Source of the DNA: Trujillonella endophytica
Lineage (GTDB): Bacteria; Actinomycetota; Actinomycetes; Mycobacteriales; Geodermatophilaceae
Direction of reading: 5' to 3'
Length of the DNA: 64,000 bases
Assembly (NCBI RefSeq): GCF_900110555.1
Contig: NZ_FOEE01000004.1
Span: forward strand, 266,064 to 330,063
Part shown: positions 43,562 to 52,849 of the stretch, one piece after another
Position numbering within the stretch: position 1 is the stretch's first letter
How the letters are laid out: each line of letters opens with the position of its first letter
Position numbers and translations under genes: made by a program
Notes under the pieces: generated by a model
Seen by the model: the letters and a program-made list of their open reading frames with translations, nothing else
What the model was told of the DNA's origin: nothing
The model's database searches: none

Positions 43562-46500
43562 TCACCGGACGGCGGTGACGGTGATCCCCTCGAAGCGCAC
43601 CGCGACCGGACCGGTCGCGCTGCCCGACAGGTAGGCCGCGATCCCGACCGACCCCGGGGCCTGGAGCTCGGCCGCACCGTCGGCGCGGACCAGCGTGGCC
43701 GTCGTCGGCTCGGCCGTGCCGGCCTGCCAGACGGTCAGCGCCAGGTCCGTCGTGCCGCTCCCGGAGACCCGGAACCGGAGCTCCAGCTGGGTGCCGGGGG
43801 TGTAGGTGACGCCGGCCAGGGTGGTCACCGGGCCGAGCACGGACTCCACACCGGCGACCTCGCGGACGATCGCGGCGCTGACGCCGCCACCGGGCAGCAC
43901 CCGGACCCGGGCGTAGTACAGCGCGGTCCCGACCCGGCGCCCGGTCACGTGGGCGTAGACACCGGTACCGGTGGCCGGCACCGCGGAGAACGACACCGTC
44001 GTCCGGACGTCCGCACTCGCGGCGGCGACGCCGCTCAGGTGGGCGCCGGTGTTGTTGCCCGGGTTGACGGTCAGGACCGCTCCCCCGTCGGCGACCGCCT
44101 GGCGCGCGGCACCGGCCATCGAGGCCCAGGCCCCACCGAGGTCGGCGGTGCCCAGCCCGCCCGCCGAGGCGCGGTCGAAGGCGTCGGCGGCGATCTGCAC
44201 GGCCGGCTCCTCGACCGGCGGGGCCGGCGGGGCGGTCACGGTGATCCGGCGGGTGGAGGTCGCCGTGGCGCCCTCGTCGTCGGTCACCGTCAGGGTGACG
44301 GTGTAGGTGCCCGCGGCGGCGTAGGTGTGCGACGCCGCCGTGCCGTCGGCCTGCTCGCCGTCGCCGAACGTCCAGGCCGCGCGGACCACGCGCCCGTCGG
44401 AGTCGGCCGACCCGGTGGCGTCGACGGCCACCGCGAGGTTCTCGGCCTGGGCCGTGAAGGCGGCGGTCGGCGCGAGGTTGACGTGCGCGGCGGCACCGAC
44501 CAGGCCCACCCGGAAGGCGGTGACCCGCACGGCCGTCGCGGCCGTGGCGCTGCTGGGACGGTAGGCCGCCAGGCCCACCGAACCGGCCGCCTGCAGGGAG
44601 GCGCTGGTGTCGGTCCGCGTCAGCTGCGGCGCGGCCGGCTCCGCCGTCCCGGCCGCCCACGCCGAGGCGGTGATCGTGGTCGTCCCGACGCCCGAGACCT
44701 GCACCCGCGTGTCGAGCGACATGCCCGGCGTCCAGGTCAGCCCGGGGACCGTGACCTCCCCGCCGGGGAAGCTCTGCACCCCGCCGACGATCCGCAGCAG
44801 CGAGAGGTAGACCTTGCCGTCGGCGGCGACGCGCACCTGCACCCGGTACTCCGCGCCGTCACCGACCCGGCGTCCCGTCACGTAGACGGTCGTGCCGCTG
44901 CCGGTCGGGACCGACGTGAGGGTGAAGGAGGTCCGGACGTCGGCGCTGGTGGTGCTGACGCCGCCGAGGTAGGAGCCGGTGTTGTTGCCGGTGCCGGGCA
45001 GGGCCAGCTCCGCGACGCCGCCGGTCACCGACTGGCGCGCGGCCCCGGCGACGACGGTCCAGGCGCCGCCCACGTCGGCCGCGCCCAGGCCACCGGTGAC
45101 CGACCGGCCGAAGGTGTCCTTGGCGAGCGGGGCGGTGGAGATCGGGGCGGTCACCGTGACCTGCTGGGTGGTGGTGCCGGTGGCGCCGTCGCTGTCGGTG
45201 ACCGTCAGCGTGACGGTGTACGTGCCGGCCGCGGCGTAGGTGTGCGCCGCGGCGACGCCGGTGCCGGCCGGCGAGCCGTCACCCCAGTTCCAGCTGTGCC
45301 CGGTCACGGTGCCGTCGGCGTCGTCGCTGGCGGCGCCGTCGACGGCGATCCCCAGGTCCCGGCCGGTGGCGGTGAACGCGGCCCGGGGAGCGGCGTTGAC
45401 GCGGACCGGCGCCACGGTGACCAGCGTCTTCGCGGTCGTGGTCGCGCCCCGGTCGTCGGTGACGGTCAGGCCGACGACGTAGGTGCCTGCGGCGGCGTAG
45501 GTGTGCGACGCCGTGGCGCCGGTCCCCTGCTGACCGTCGCCGAAGTCCCAGGCGTAGGCGGCCACGGAGCCGTCGCCGTCCACGGAGCCCCGGCCGTCGA
45601 GCGCGGCGGTGAGGCCGGTGCGCGTGACGGCGATCCGCGCCGTCGGGGCCTGGTTGGCCGTCGGGGCGGAGACGCCGCCGCCGGTGGCGTGCGCGGCGAT
45701 CTGCTGCGCGGTGAGGGCGGTGCGGTACAGCGCGACCTCGTCGATGCGGCCGGTGAAGGTGCTGGCGCCGGCGATCGCACGATCGGCGCCGACCCGCAGG
45801 TAGCCGCTGTAGGACTGCCCGGTGGTGGCGTCGGTCCGCGATCCGACCAGGACGCCGTCGACGTAGAGCGAGATGCCCGCGGGGCTCATCGTCGCCGCGA
45901 CGTGGTGCCACGCGCCGTCGTTGAACGAGGCGGTGCTGGTCACCGCCCGCGTCTGGGACGAGAGGCCGAACATGGTCGGCACCTTGACGGCGAAGGAGAT
46001 GCGGCCGTTCGTCTCGAGGTAGACCTGCCGGTCGTACGACGTGCTGGTGCCCGTGGCCCGGTTGGCGAAGCCCATGATCCGGCCACCCGTGGTGGACGAG
46101 GTCTGGACCCACGCCTCCTGCGTGAAGGTGTTCGGCGCCGCCTGCGCGGTGCCGGTGGCCAGGGAGGCGGTCGAGCTGCCGTTGAAGGAGTAGGCGGTGT
46201 TGCCCGTCACCGCGCCGGCCTGGCCGCGGGTGACCCCGGCCCCGACCGTCATCGGCGCGGTGCCGATCGCGTCGGCGGCGGCACCCGTGGTCTCACCGAG
46301 CCGCCAGTGGTTCGACGCGCCGTCGGCCCGGACCGACTCGGCGTACGGGCGGGTCTGCCCGACCGGGGGGGCCACGGCGACCTCGACGGCGACCCAGGGG
46401 GTGGCGACGGTGTTGCCGAACGGGTCGGTCGCGGTGACGCGGTAGCGCAGGCTGCCGCTGACGCCGGCGTCCCCGGCCGACATGGCGGGCCGGTTCCACC

Positions 46501-48061
46501 AGGTGGAGGCCTGCACGGTCTCGGCGACGGGCAGGGGCTGACCCTCGCGCTGCACGCGGTAGACGAGGTTGGCGTTGTCCTGGTCCGACGTGGCCGTCCA
46601 GCCGACGGTGACCCGTCCGGGCGCCGGCGAGGTGGCGGTGGCGGTGAAGCCGTCGGTCGACGGGCCGACCGCGTTCGGGGCGGTGCCGGGCAGGGCGTAG
46701 CGGACGAGGCCCTGCTGGCCGATGCCGTTCACCCGCGGGAACTCGCCGCCGTAGACGACGTACCGGTCGTTGCCGGTGACCGACCAGCCGGCCTGGCCCT
46801 GGCCGGTGACGGTGCCCGGCGTCATGGTCGGGAACCAGGGCAGCAGCGAGCCGGCGGGCTGGCCGCGGAAGTTGCTGTTGGTGATGGTCGAGCTGCCGAC
46901 GGTGCCGGTGGGCGCCAGGGTGAAGGCGACGCCGAACTTGTGCACCCGCGGGTTCTGCTCGACGAAGGCGCCGATGTTGCGGCAGTCGTGGCTGTGACTG
47001 GCGACGTACACGACGCCACCGGTGGCGTAGTTGGAGTACGAGTCACCGCGGCAGTCGTTGATCTCGACGATCGCGCCGCCGTCGGCCTGGACGACGAACG
47101 AGCCCTCGAGGTTGCCGGGGCCGTAGTAGTCGTAGGCGGTACCGATGACCAGGTTCCCGGACGTGCTCAGGCTGTAGACGGCGGAGTTGACGCCCTGGTT
47201 GGTCAGCCGCTGGTTGATCGCGAAGGGCATCGTCGCGCCCGACACCGGGTCGAGGGAGGTGACGCCGGTGGCCTTGACGCCGTTCATGGAGTCGAAGCGG
47301 CCGCCGGCGACGACCTGGCCCGTGCCGGAGACGGTGAGGGCGAGGACGGCGTCGCTGGTGTTGCGGTTGCCGTCGGAGTTGCCGGTGGCGGAGCCGACGC
47401 CGGGCACCGGGGCCCAGGGCAGCAGGCTGCCGTCGGCGGCGCTGACGGCCGCGAGCCGGCTGCGGCTGACGCTGCCGACCGCGGTGATGCTGCCGCCCAT
47501 GTACACGGTGTCGTTCGTGACGGCGAGGGCGGCGACCTGGCTCTGCACGGCCGGCGCGAAGCCCGCGACGAGGGCACCGGTGGCGGTGTCGAAGGCGGCG
47601 ACGCGGCGGCGGCTCTGCCCGTCGACGGTCGTGAAGTCGCCGGCGACGTAGACCCGGGAGCCGTCGGGCGAGGCCGCGACCGCGAGCACCTGGCCGTCGA
47701 GGGCGTGGGCGAAGGAGGTGATCAGCTCGCCGGTGCGGATGTCGTAGGCGAGCAGGTTGGCGCGCGGCGTCTCGTTGGTGCCGGCAGGCGCACCGGCCGG
47801 GCGGGCGCTGGTGAACTTGCCTCCGACGTACACGGTGTTGCCGACGACGGCCTGCGCCCAGGCGACACCGTTGATCTGCACGGTGGGCAGGGCGTCGGCG
47901 GTGACCGTGGTCGGCGTGCTCGCCGACGGGACCAGCGGCGCGGAGTCGGCCTGTGCCGTACCGGGGAGCAGCGCCAGGCTGCCGGCGGTCAGCAGGAGGC
48001 CGACGGTGCCCGCGACGACGCGGGCCGGTGCGCGCCGAGGCGCGCTCGAAGACGTGGACAT
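43562..48061 (-). CDS. Giant secreted beta-propeller / LamG / PKD protein, longer paralogue
   Basis: 1499 residues. Signal peptide 1-38 (AQA cleavage). Residues about 50-460 form a beta-propeller of delta-60-like repeats (VYVGGKF, RVYVAGDFTTVDG, TVYMGGSITAVG, VVAGGRFDSMNG). Then a fibronectin-like stretch (465-565), a LamG domain (about 580-790; GRIDEVALYRTALTAQQIAAH), PKD domains at about 805-885, 893-972 and 1197-1277 (each with WDFGDG or variant and HTYAAAGTY), and two copies of a beta-rich domain at about 975-1188 and 1285-1499 starting D.F.R...GGLG.AD.GGAW. Cys337 and Cys360 could form a disulfide. There is no membrane anchor or sortase motif. Probably an extracellular matrix or adhesion protein tied to the polysaccharide. 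The ATG follows GGGGGA. Confidence 0.85.
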   Translation of the reverse strand: MSTSSSAPRRAPARVVAGTVGLLLTAGSLALLPGTAQADSAPLVPSASTPTTVTADALPTVQINGVAWAQAVVGNTVYVGGKFTSARPAGAPAGTNETPRANLLAYDIRTGELITSFAHALDGQVLAVAASPDGSRVYVAGDFTTVDGQSRRRVAAFDTATGALVAGFAPAVQSQVAALAVTNDTVYMGGSITAVGSVSRSRLAAVSAADGSLLPWAPVPGVGSATGNSDGNRNTSDAVLALTVSGTGQVVAGGRFDSMNGVKATGVTSLDPVSGATMPFAINQRLTNQGVNSAVYSLSTSGNLVIGTAYDYYGPGNLEGSFVVQADGGAIVEINDCRGDSYSNYATGGVVYVASHSHDCRNIGAFVEQNPRVHKFGVAFTLAPTGTVGSSTITNSNFRGQPAGSLLPWFPTMTPGTVTGQGQAGWSVTGNDRYVVYGGEFPRVNGIGQQGLVRYALPGTAPNAVGPSTDGFTATATSPAPGRVTVGWTATSDQDNANLVYRVQREGQPLPVAETVQASTWWNRPAMSAGDAGVSGSLRYRVTATDPFGNTVATPWVAVEVAVAPPVGQTRPYAESVRADGASNHWRLGETTGAAADAIGTAPMTVGAGVTRGQAGAVTGNTAYSFNGSSTASLATGTAQAAPNTFTQEAWVQTSSTTGGRIMGFANRATGTSTSYDRQVYLETNGRISFAVKVPTMFGLSSQTRAVTSTASFNDGAWHHVAATMSPAGISLYVDGVLVGSRTDATTGQSYSGYLRVGADRAIAGASTFTGRIDEVALYRTALTAQQIAAHATGGGVSAPTANQAPTARIAVTRTGLTAALDGRGSVDGDGSVAAYAWDFGDGQQGTGATASHTYAAAGTYVVGLTVTDDRGATTTAKTLVTVAPVRVNAAPRAAFTATGRDLGIAVDGAASDDADGTVTGHSWNWGDGSPAGTGVAAAHTYAAAGTYTVTLTVTDSDGATGTTTQQVTVTAPISTAPLAKDTFGRSVTGGLGAADVGGAWTVVAGAARQSVTGGVAELALPGTGNNTGSYLGGVSTTSADVRTSFTLTSVPTGSGTTVYVTGRRVGDGAEYRVQVRVAADGKVYLSLLRIVGGVQSFPGGEVTVPGLTWTPGMSLDTRVQVSGVGTTTITASAWAAGTAEPAAPQLTRTDTSASLQAAGSVGLAAYRPSSATAATAVRVTAFRVGLVGAAAHVNLAPTAAFTAQAENLAVAVDATGSADSDGRVVRAAWTFGDGEQADGTAASHTYAAAGTYTVTLTVTDDEGATATSTRRITVTAPPAPPVEEPAVQIAADAFDRASAGGLGTADLGGAWASMAGAARQAVADGGAVLTVNPGNNTGAHLSGVAAASADVRTTVSFSAVPATGTGVYAHVTGRRVGTALYYARVRVLPGGGVSAAIVREVAGVESVLGPVTTLAGVTYTPGTQLELRFRVSGSGTTDLALTVWQAGTAEPTTATLVRADGAAELQAPGSVGIAAYLSGSATGPVAVRFEGITVTAVR

Positions 48062-48163
48062 GCGGTTTCCCCCGTGTACCAGGACCCGAGACCGGCGGCC
48101 TCCCCCTGGATGCCGTCGTCGAGTACCGAGAGTGACGATGACACCCTGTGCCACCGTTGACGA

Positions 48164-48223
48164 TCACCTGACCAGGTGAGACCCAGGCGGTGACCTGCGG
48201 TTTTCTCCCTCACCGGGGTGAGG
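48164..48223. promoter_or_regulatory. Two palindromes upstream of the longer paralogue
   Basis: TCACCTG-AC-CAGGTGA (48164-48179) and CCTCACC-GG-GGTGAGG (48208-48223) are perfect inverted repeats sharing a TCACC/GGTGA core, 100-160 bases upstream of the ATG at 48061 and centred about 44 bp apart. A regulator binding both sites would control the secreted protein gene. The regulator is unknown. Confidence 0.45.
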
Positions 48224-48264
48224 CCCATCACGCACGGTGATCGCTCGGCAACTCCCTGGTCGGC

Positions 48265-48290
48265 GGGCCGGCTCCGTGCGGAGCCGGCCC
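48265..48290 (-). terminator. Hairpin after the 1185-residue secreted protein gene
   Basis: GGGCCGGCTCCG (48265-48276) pairs with CGGAGCCGGCCC (48279-48290), immediately after the stop of the shorter giant protein. Confidence 0.8.
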
Positions 48291-48301
48291 GGCCACCGGG
48301 G

Positions 48302-51300
48302 TCACGGCAGCTCGGTGACCAGCAGGTCGTCGAAGCGCACCGTCGTCGCGGCGGGAGCGCTGCCCGGCCGGTACGCGCCGATCCCGACCGCCCCGGGCCG
48401 CTGCAGCGCGGCGGTGGTGTCGGTCCGCGTCAGCTGCGGCGTCGTCGGCTCGGCCTGCCCGGCGACCCACACCGACGCGGTGACCACCGTCGTCCCGGTG
48501 CCCGAGACCTGCACCCGCGTCTCGAGCGACGTGCCCGGCGTCCAGGTCAGCCCGGCGACACGGGTCTCCCCGCCGGGGAAGGCCTGCACTCCGCCGCTCA
48601 GGCGCGAGAGCAGCAGGTACACCGCGCCGTCCGGCGCCACGCGCAGCCGGACCGTGTAGTCCTCGCCGGCGGCCACCCGCCGGCCGGTGACGTAGGCGTA
48701 CGTCCCGGTCCCGGTCGGGGTCGAGGACAGCGAGACCGTGGCGCGGACGTCGGCGCGAGCCGTGCTCGTCCCCCCGAGGTAGGCGACCGCCTCGTTGCCC
48801 GCCGCGGGCAGCGCCAGCACGGCCGCACCCCCGACGACCGACTGCCGGCTCGCGCCCACCGTCGCGGTCCACGGGCCACCGAGGTCCGCCGCCCCCAGGC
48901 CGCCGGTCGTCGAGCGCTCGAACCGGTCGCCGGCCAGCGGCGGGGTGGTCCCCGGCGCGGCCACGGCGACCGCGCGGGTCACCGAGCCGGCGGCACCGTC
49001 GTCGTCGACCACCGTCAGCGTCACCTGGTAGGTGCCGGGCGCGGCGTACGCGTGCGTGGCGGTCGCGCCCGTGCCGGGCGCCGAGCCGTCGCCCCAGTTC
49101 CAGCTGTGGGCGGCCACCGTGCCGTCGCCGTCGGCGGAGCCGCGCCCGTCCACCGCCAGGGAGAGCCCCGTCGGCGTCGCGGTGAAGGCCGCGGTCGGCG
49201 GCCGGTTCGCCGGGGCGACGACCGTCACCTGCCGCTCGGTGCCGGCGGTCGCGCCGGCGGCGTCGGTGACCGTGAGCCGGACGGTGAACGTGCCGGCCCG
49301 GGCGTAGGCGTGCGTCACCGTCGCGCCGGTGCCCGTGGTGCCGTCGCCGAAGTCCCAGCCGTGGCTCCCGATCGTGCCGTCGGGGTCCGTGGAGGCCCGC
49401 CCGTCGAAGGCGGCGGTCAGCCCGTCCGCGGACGACGTGAACGACGCCTGCGGAGCGACGTTGCCACCGGCCCCCGTGCTGCCGAGCGCGTGGTGGCGGG
49501 CCACCTGCTCGGCGGTCAGCACGACCGGGTACACCGCGACCTCGTCGATGCGCCCGTTGTAGTAGGCGGCGCCCGACCACGGCCGGTCCGCGCCGATGTG
49601 CCAGTAGCCGCTGATGTCGAACGCCCCGAACGTGTCGGCGCGCGAGGCGACCAGGCGACCGTCGACGTAGAGCTTCATGCCGTCGGGGCCGACCGTGCCC
49701 GCGACGTGGTGCCAGGTGCCGTTGTTGTAGGCCGCCGGGCTGACCAGGCTGCGGGGGGCGTCCGGGTAGACGGCGAAGTTGACGCGTCCCGCCGTGTCCA
49801 GCCAGATCTGCCGGTCGTTGTTCCGGCTGAGACCCGAGCGCACGTCACCGAAGTCGACGATCACCCCGCCGGCCGTCGTCCGCGTCTCGAACCAGGCCTC
49901 GACCGTGAACGTGTCCAGGCCGCGCACGGGCGCCTGCTGGCTCACCAGCCCCGTCCTGCCGTCGAACCAGGTGGAGGTGTCGGCGTCGCCGCGCAGCGCC
50001 CCCTCCCAGCCGGTGCGGACGCCGCTGGAGATGGCCGCGTCCCCGGCACCGGCCTGGCTGAACGCGGTGCCGCCGGAGGCCTCACCCAGGGACCAGTGCT
50101 CGATGGCGCCGTCCGCGTGCACCGTGGCCGCGTAGGGACGCGACGTCCCGGTGCCGGTGACCGCGACGGTGGCCGAGGAGAGGTCGACGGAGTTGCCGAA
50201 GGGGTCCGCGGCCACGACCCGGTAGCTGTGCGTGCCGGCCGGAACGTTCCGGTCGGTCCAGCCCAGCGTCGGCCGCAGCCACCAGGACGACGGCCGGGTG
50301 AACGTCGCCGCCGGCGTCGCGCTGCCATCGCGGTAGACGGAGTAGCTCAGGGTGCCGTTGTCGAGGTCGCTGGCCGCGGGGAAGGCGACGCGCACCGTGC
50401 CCGCGGCGATCGCGGTCGCCGTCGTCCCGCCCGACGCCGTCGGGCCGACCCGGTTGGGCGCGAGCGACGGGACGGCGAAGCGGACCAGGCCCTGCTGCGA
50501 CTGGCCGTTCACGCGCGGGAACTCACCGCCGTAGGCGACGTACGAGCCGTTGCCCGTCACGCTCCAGGCGGCCTGGTACTGGCCGGTGACCTGCCCCTGG
50601 GCCAGGGACGGGTACCAGTTCAGCTGCGCCGGGGCGCGCTGCCCGGTGAAGTTGAGGTTGCTCTGCGCCACGACGCCGTTGCTGCTCGCCGGCGCGGCGC
50701 TCAGCGCCGAGGCCCGCTGCTCGACCCGCGGCTCCTGCTCCGGGAACCCGCCGATGTTGACGCAGCTGTGCGTGTGGGAGGCGATGTAGACCACGCCGCC
50801 CGACGGGAAGCTCGAGTAGCTGTCCCCGCGGCAGTCGGCGATCCACCGCACCCGGCCGTTGCCCGCCTCCACCGCGAAGGAGCCCTCGAGGTTCCCGGGG
50901 CCGTAGTAGTCGTAGCCGGTTCCGTAGACGGTGGTGCCGTCGGTGGACAGGCTCCACACCGCCGAGTTGACGCCCTGGTTCGTGATCAGCCGGTTGATCT
51001 CGAAGGTGCGGGTGCCGCCGGTCGTCGGGTCGAGGGCGGCCACGCCGGTGGCCTTGGCGCCGTTCATCGTGTCGAACCGGCCGGCGGCGACGACCTGGCT
51101 GCCGCCCCCGGTCACGACGAGGGCCAGGACGTCGTTGCTTGTGGCGGTGGTGCCCGGAGCGGTCGGGTTGGTCGGGTTGCGGTTGCCGCTGGTCGGGCCG
51201 GTCCCGGGCACGGGCGCCCAGGGCAGCAGGCCGCCGTCCGACGCGCGGACCGCGGCCAGCCGGGTGCGGCTGGTCCCGCCGACCGCGCTGAGGCCGCCGC

Positions 51301-51859
51301 CGAGGTAGACCGTGCCGTCGGTGGCCGCGATCGCGGCGACCTGGCCGTTGACGCCGGGCCGGAAGGACTCCACGAGAGCGCCGGTGCGGATGTCGTAGGC
51401 GGCGATCCGGCTGCGCGGCTGCCCGTCGGCGACCGTGAAGTCGCCGCCGACGTAGAGGCGGGTGCCGTCCGGTGAGGCCGCGACGGCGAGCGCCTGGGCG
51501 TTGAGGCTCGGCGCGAAGGACGTGACCAGCGCACCGGTCCGGATGTCGTAGGCGAGGAGGTTGTTCCGGACCGTCTCGTTCGTGCCCGCCGGCGAGCCCG
51601 CGGGCCGGACCCGGGTGAAGGAGCCGGCGACGTAGACGGTGTCGCCGACGACGACCTGCGACCAGGCCACACCGTTGAGCTGCACCGTGGGCAGACCGTC
51701 GGCCGAGACGGTGACCGGGTCGGTCGGGGTGGCGGGGCTCGGAGCGGAGTCGGCCCGCGCGGTGCCGGGTGGCGTCAGCGCCCAACTCCCGACGGCGACC
51801 GCCAGTGTCGCCAGCGCCGCCACGGCGCGCCTGCGCACACCTGTCCCCACGATCCCCAT
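48302..51859 (-). CDS. Giant secreted beta-propeller / LamG / PKD protein, shorter paralogue
   Basis: 1185 residues, collinear with the adjacent 1499-residue protein: signal peptide (about 1-36, ARA), the DSAPSP linker, beta-propeller with VYVAGSFTRVRPAG, RLYVGGDFTVADG and TVYLGGGLSAVGG repeats, conserved cysteine pair (IADCRGDSYSS and HTHSCVNIGG), GGEFPRVNG, fibronectin-like part, LamG (GRIDEVAVYPVVLTAEQVARH), two PKD domains (WDFGDGTTG and WNWGDGSAP) and a single C-terminal beta-rich domain (DRFERSTTGGLGAADLGGPW). It lacks the third PKD and second beta-rich copy of its neighbour, so one arose from the other by duplication plus gain or loss of a PKD-beta unit. No anchor is visible. Likely an extracellular structural or binding protein. 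Confidence 0.85.
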   Translation of the reverse strand: MGIVGTGVRRRAVAALATLAVAVGSWALTPPGTARADSAPSPATPTDPVTVSADGLPTVQLNGVAWSQVVVGDTVYVAGSFTRVRPAGSPAGTNETVRNNLLAYDIRTGALVTSFAPSLNAQALAVAASPDGTRLYVGGDFTVADGQPRSRIAAYDIRTGALVESFRPGVNGQVAAIAATDGTVYLGGGLSAVGGTSRTRLAAVRASDGGLLPWAPVPGTGPTSGNRNPTNPTAPGTTATSNDVLALVVTGGGSQVVAAGRFDTMNGAKATGVAALDPTTGGTRTFEINRLITNQGVNSAVWSLSTDGTTVYGTGYDYYGPGNLEGSFAVEAGNGRVRWIADCRGDSYSSFPSGGVVYIASHTHSCVNIGGFPEQEPRVEQRASALSAAPASSNGVVAQSNLNFTGQRAPAQLNWYPSLAQGQVTGQYQAAWSVTGNGSYVAYGGEFPRVNGQSQQGLVRFAVPSLAPNRVGPTASGGTTATAIAAGTVRVAFPAASDLDNGTLSYSVYRDGSATPAATFTRPSSWWLRPTLGWTDRNVPAGTHSYRVVAADPFGNSVDLSSATVAVTGTGTSRPYAATVHADGAIEHWSLGEASGGTAFSQAGAGDAAISSGVRTGWEGALRGDADTSTWFDGRTGLVSQQAPVRGLDTFTVEAWFETRTTAGGVIVDFGDVRSGLSRNNDRQIWLDTAGRVNFAVYPDAPRSLVSPAAYNNGTWHHVAGTVGPDGMKLYVDGRLVASRADTFGAFDISGYWHIGADRPWSGAAYYNGRIDEVAVYPVVLTAEQVARHHALGSTGAGGNVAPQASFTSSADGLTAAFDGRASTDPDGTIGSHGWDFGDGTTGTGATVTHAYARAGTFTVRLTVTDAAGATAGTERQVTVVAPANRPPTAAFTATPTGLSLAVDGRGSADGDGTVAAHSWNWGDGSAPGTGATATHAYAAPGTYQVTLTVVDDDGAAGSVTRAVAVAAPGTTPPLAGDRFERSTTGGLGAADLGGPWTATVGASRQSVVGGAAVLALPAAGNEAVAYLGGTSTARADVRATVSLSSTPTGTGTYAYVTGRRVAAGEDYTVRLRVAPDGAVYLLLSRLSGGVQAFPGGETRVAGLTWTPGTSLETRVQVSGTGTTVVTASVWVAGQAEPTTPQLTRTDTTAALQRPGAVGIGAYRPGSAPAATTVRFDDLLVTELP

Positions 51860-52056
51860 GCGAGCCCCCGCTCAAGTTCCAGTACCGACGCGTCCCGATG
51901 AGACCGTCGATGGATACTAAGCGTGACGAGAGGCGGCCCGGCAGGGTGAAACCACCACTCGATACGGTCACGACCTGGGCTTTTTCACTCGACATGATGA
52001 GACGTGATGACGCTGGGTGATCGGTTCGGATCCCCGCGGGCACGGCGCCGGACGCG

Positions 52057-52096
52057 CGACGACCCCGCTCCCGCGGGTGCGGGAACGGGGTCGTCG
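52057..52096 (-). terminator. Hairpin terminator after the DUF4352-like gene
   Basis: CGACGACCCCGCTCCCGC pairs with GCGGGAACGGGGTCGTCG (one mismatch) around GGGT, just past the stop at 52119. The rest of 51860-52056 contains no supported gene and should hold the promoter of the shorter giant protein; TAGTAT is visible on its minus strand. Confidence 0.8.
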
Positions 52097-52118
52097 ACGA
52101 GCGGATCGGTGGCGCGGG

Positions 52119-52790
52119 TCAGCCCACCGGACCGGTGAACAGCAGCAGCGGGGCGCCGGCCTGGTAGCCGACCTCGACGGTGACGAGATCCCGGACGTCG
52201 GCCGGCACGGTGAAGACGTACACGCCCTCGCCGGACGCTCCGGGCTCCACCATGCCGGCGAACGAGGACCGCGAGGGGTCGTCCAGCGGCGAAGCGGGGG
52301 TCCGGTCCGGCCCGTAGGACAGGTTGACCGCGACGCCGTCGAGCGAGACGGCCTCGTCGGTGCCGTTCGCGATGCGCACCGTGATGCGCAGCGCGGGACC
52401 GGCGATGTTCCCCGGGCCGACCGCGGTGCCCTCGATCGCCTCGATCGAGGCGATCGTGGCGACGATGCCGTTGCCCACGGCCGCGGGGGCGTCGAGCGGC
52501 ACCTCCGGCAGCGACGGCGGGAGCTCGTCGGCGTCCTCGGTCGGACCGGAGGGTGTCGGGGTCGGCGGCAGGGGCGCGATGGTCTCCTCCGGCGCAGCCG
52601 ACGTGGGCACTGCGGAGGGATCCGCCGCGCTCGCAGCGCCGTCCCCGTCGTCGTCGCCCCGCGTGCTCAGCAGCCACACCAGGACCACGACGGCGACCAG
52701 CACCGCCGTCCCGGCCGCGACGAGCAGCCGCCGGCGCCGCGGTGCCGCGGTCCGCGTCTCGCCGGGCGCGACGTCGCTGTCCACCGTCAT
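52119..52790 (-). CDS. Membrane-anchored extracytoplasmic protein of unknown function
   Basis: 223 residues. A basic N-terminus (APRRRRLL), one helix (LLVAAGTAVLVAVVVLVWLL, about 22-41), an acidic Ser/Pro/Thr-rich linker (to about 95), then a compact beta domain: GIVATIASIEAIEGTAVGPGNIAGPALRITVRIANGTDEAVSLDGVAVNLSYGPD, which resembles the immunoglobulin-like DUF4352/telomeric-repeat-factor-like fold of bacterial lipoproteins, ending in a VYVFTVPADVRDLVTVEVGYQ strand pair. It is presumably anchored with the domain outside. It lies 60 bases after the DUF1972 glycosyltransferase and ahead of the two giant proteins, so it probably belongs to the locus. Role unknown. Confidence 0.7.
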   Translation of the reverse strand: MTVDSDVAPGETRTAAPRRRRLLVAAGTAVLVAVVVLVWLLSTRGDDDGDGAASAADPSAVPTSAAPEETIAPLPPTPTPSGPTEDADELPPSLPEVPLDAPAAVGNGIVATIASIEAIEGTAVGPGNIAGPALRITVRIANGTDEAVSLDGVAVNLSYGPDRTPASPLDDPSRSSFAGMVEPGASGEGVYVFTVPADVRDLVTVEVGYQAGAPLLLFTGPVG

Positions 52791-52849
52791 CGTTCCTCCC
52801 CCCTCGCGCCCCTCCGGGAGCGCTCCGTCCCGACCGCTGCCCGCGCGGC

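Noticed and set aside
43358-48160. A 1600-codon plus-strand open frame opposite the giant secreted protein
   Set aside because: It is antisense to a gene with a signal peptide and clear PKD/LamG domains; its own translation is low-complexity Gly/Arg/Asp/Val and has no start site or domain. High GC makes such frames common.
48218-51475. A 1085-codon plus-strand open frame
   Set aside because: Shadow of the shorter paralogue on the other strand, with the same low-complexity Arg/Gly/Ala content.
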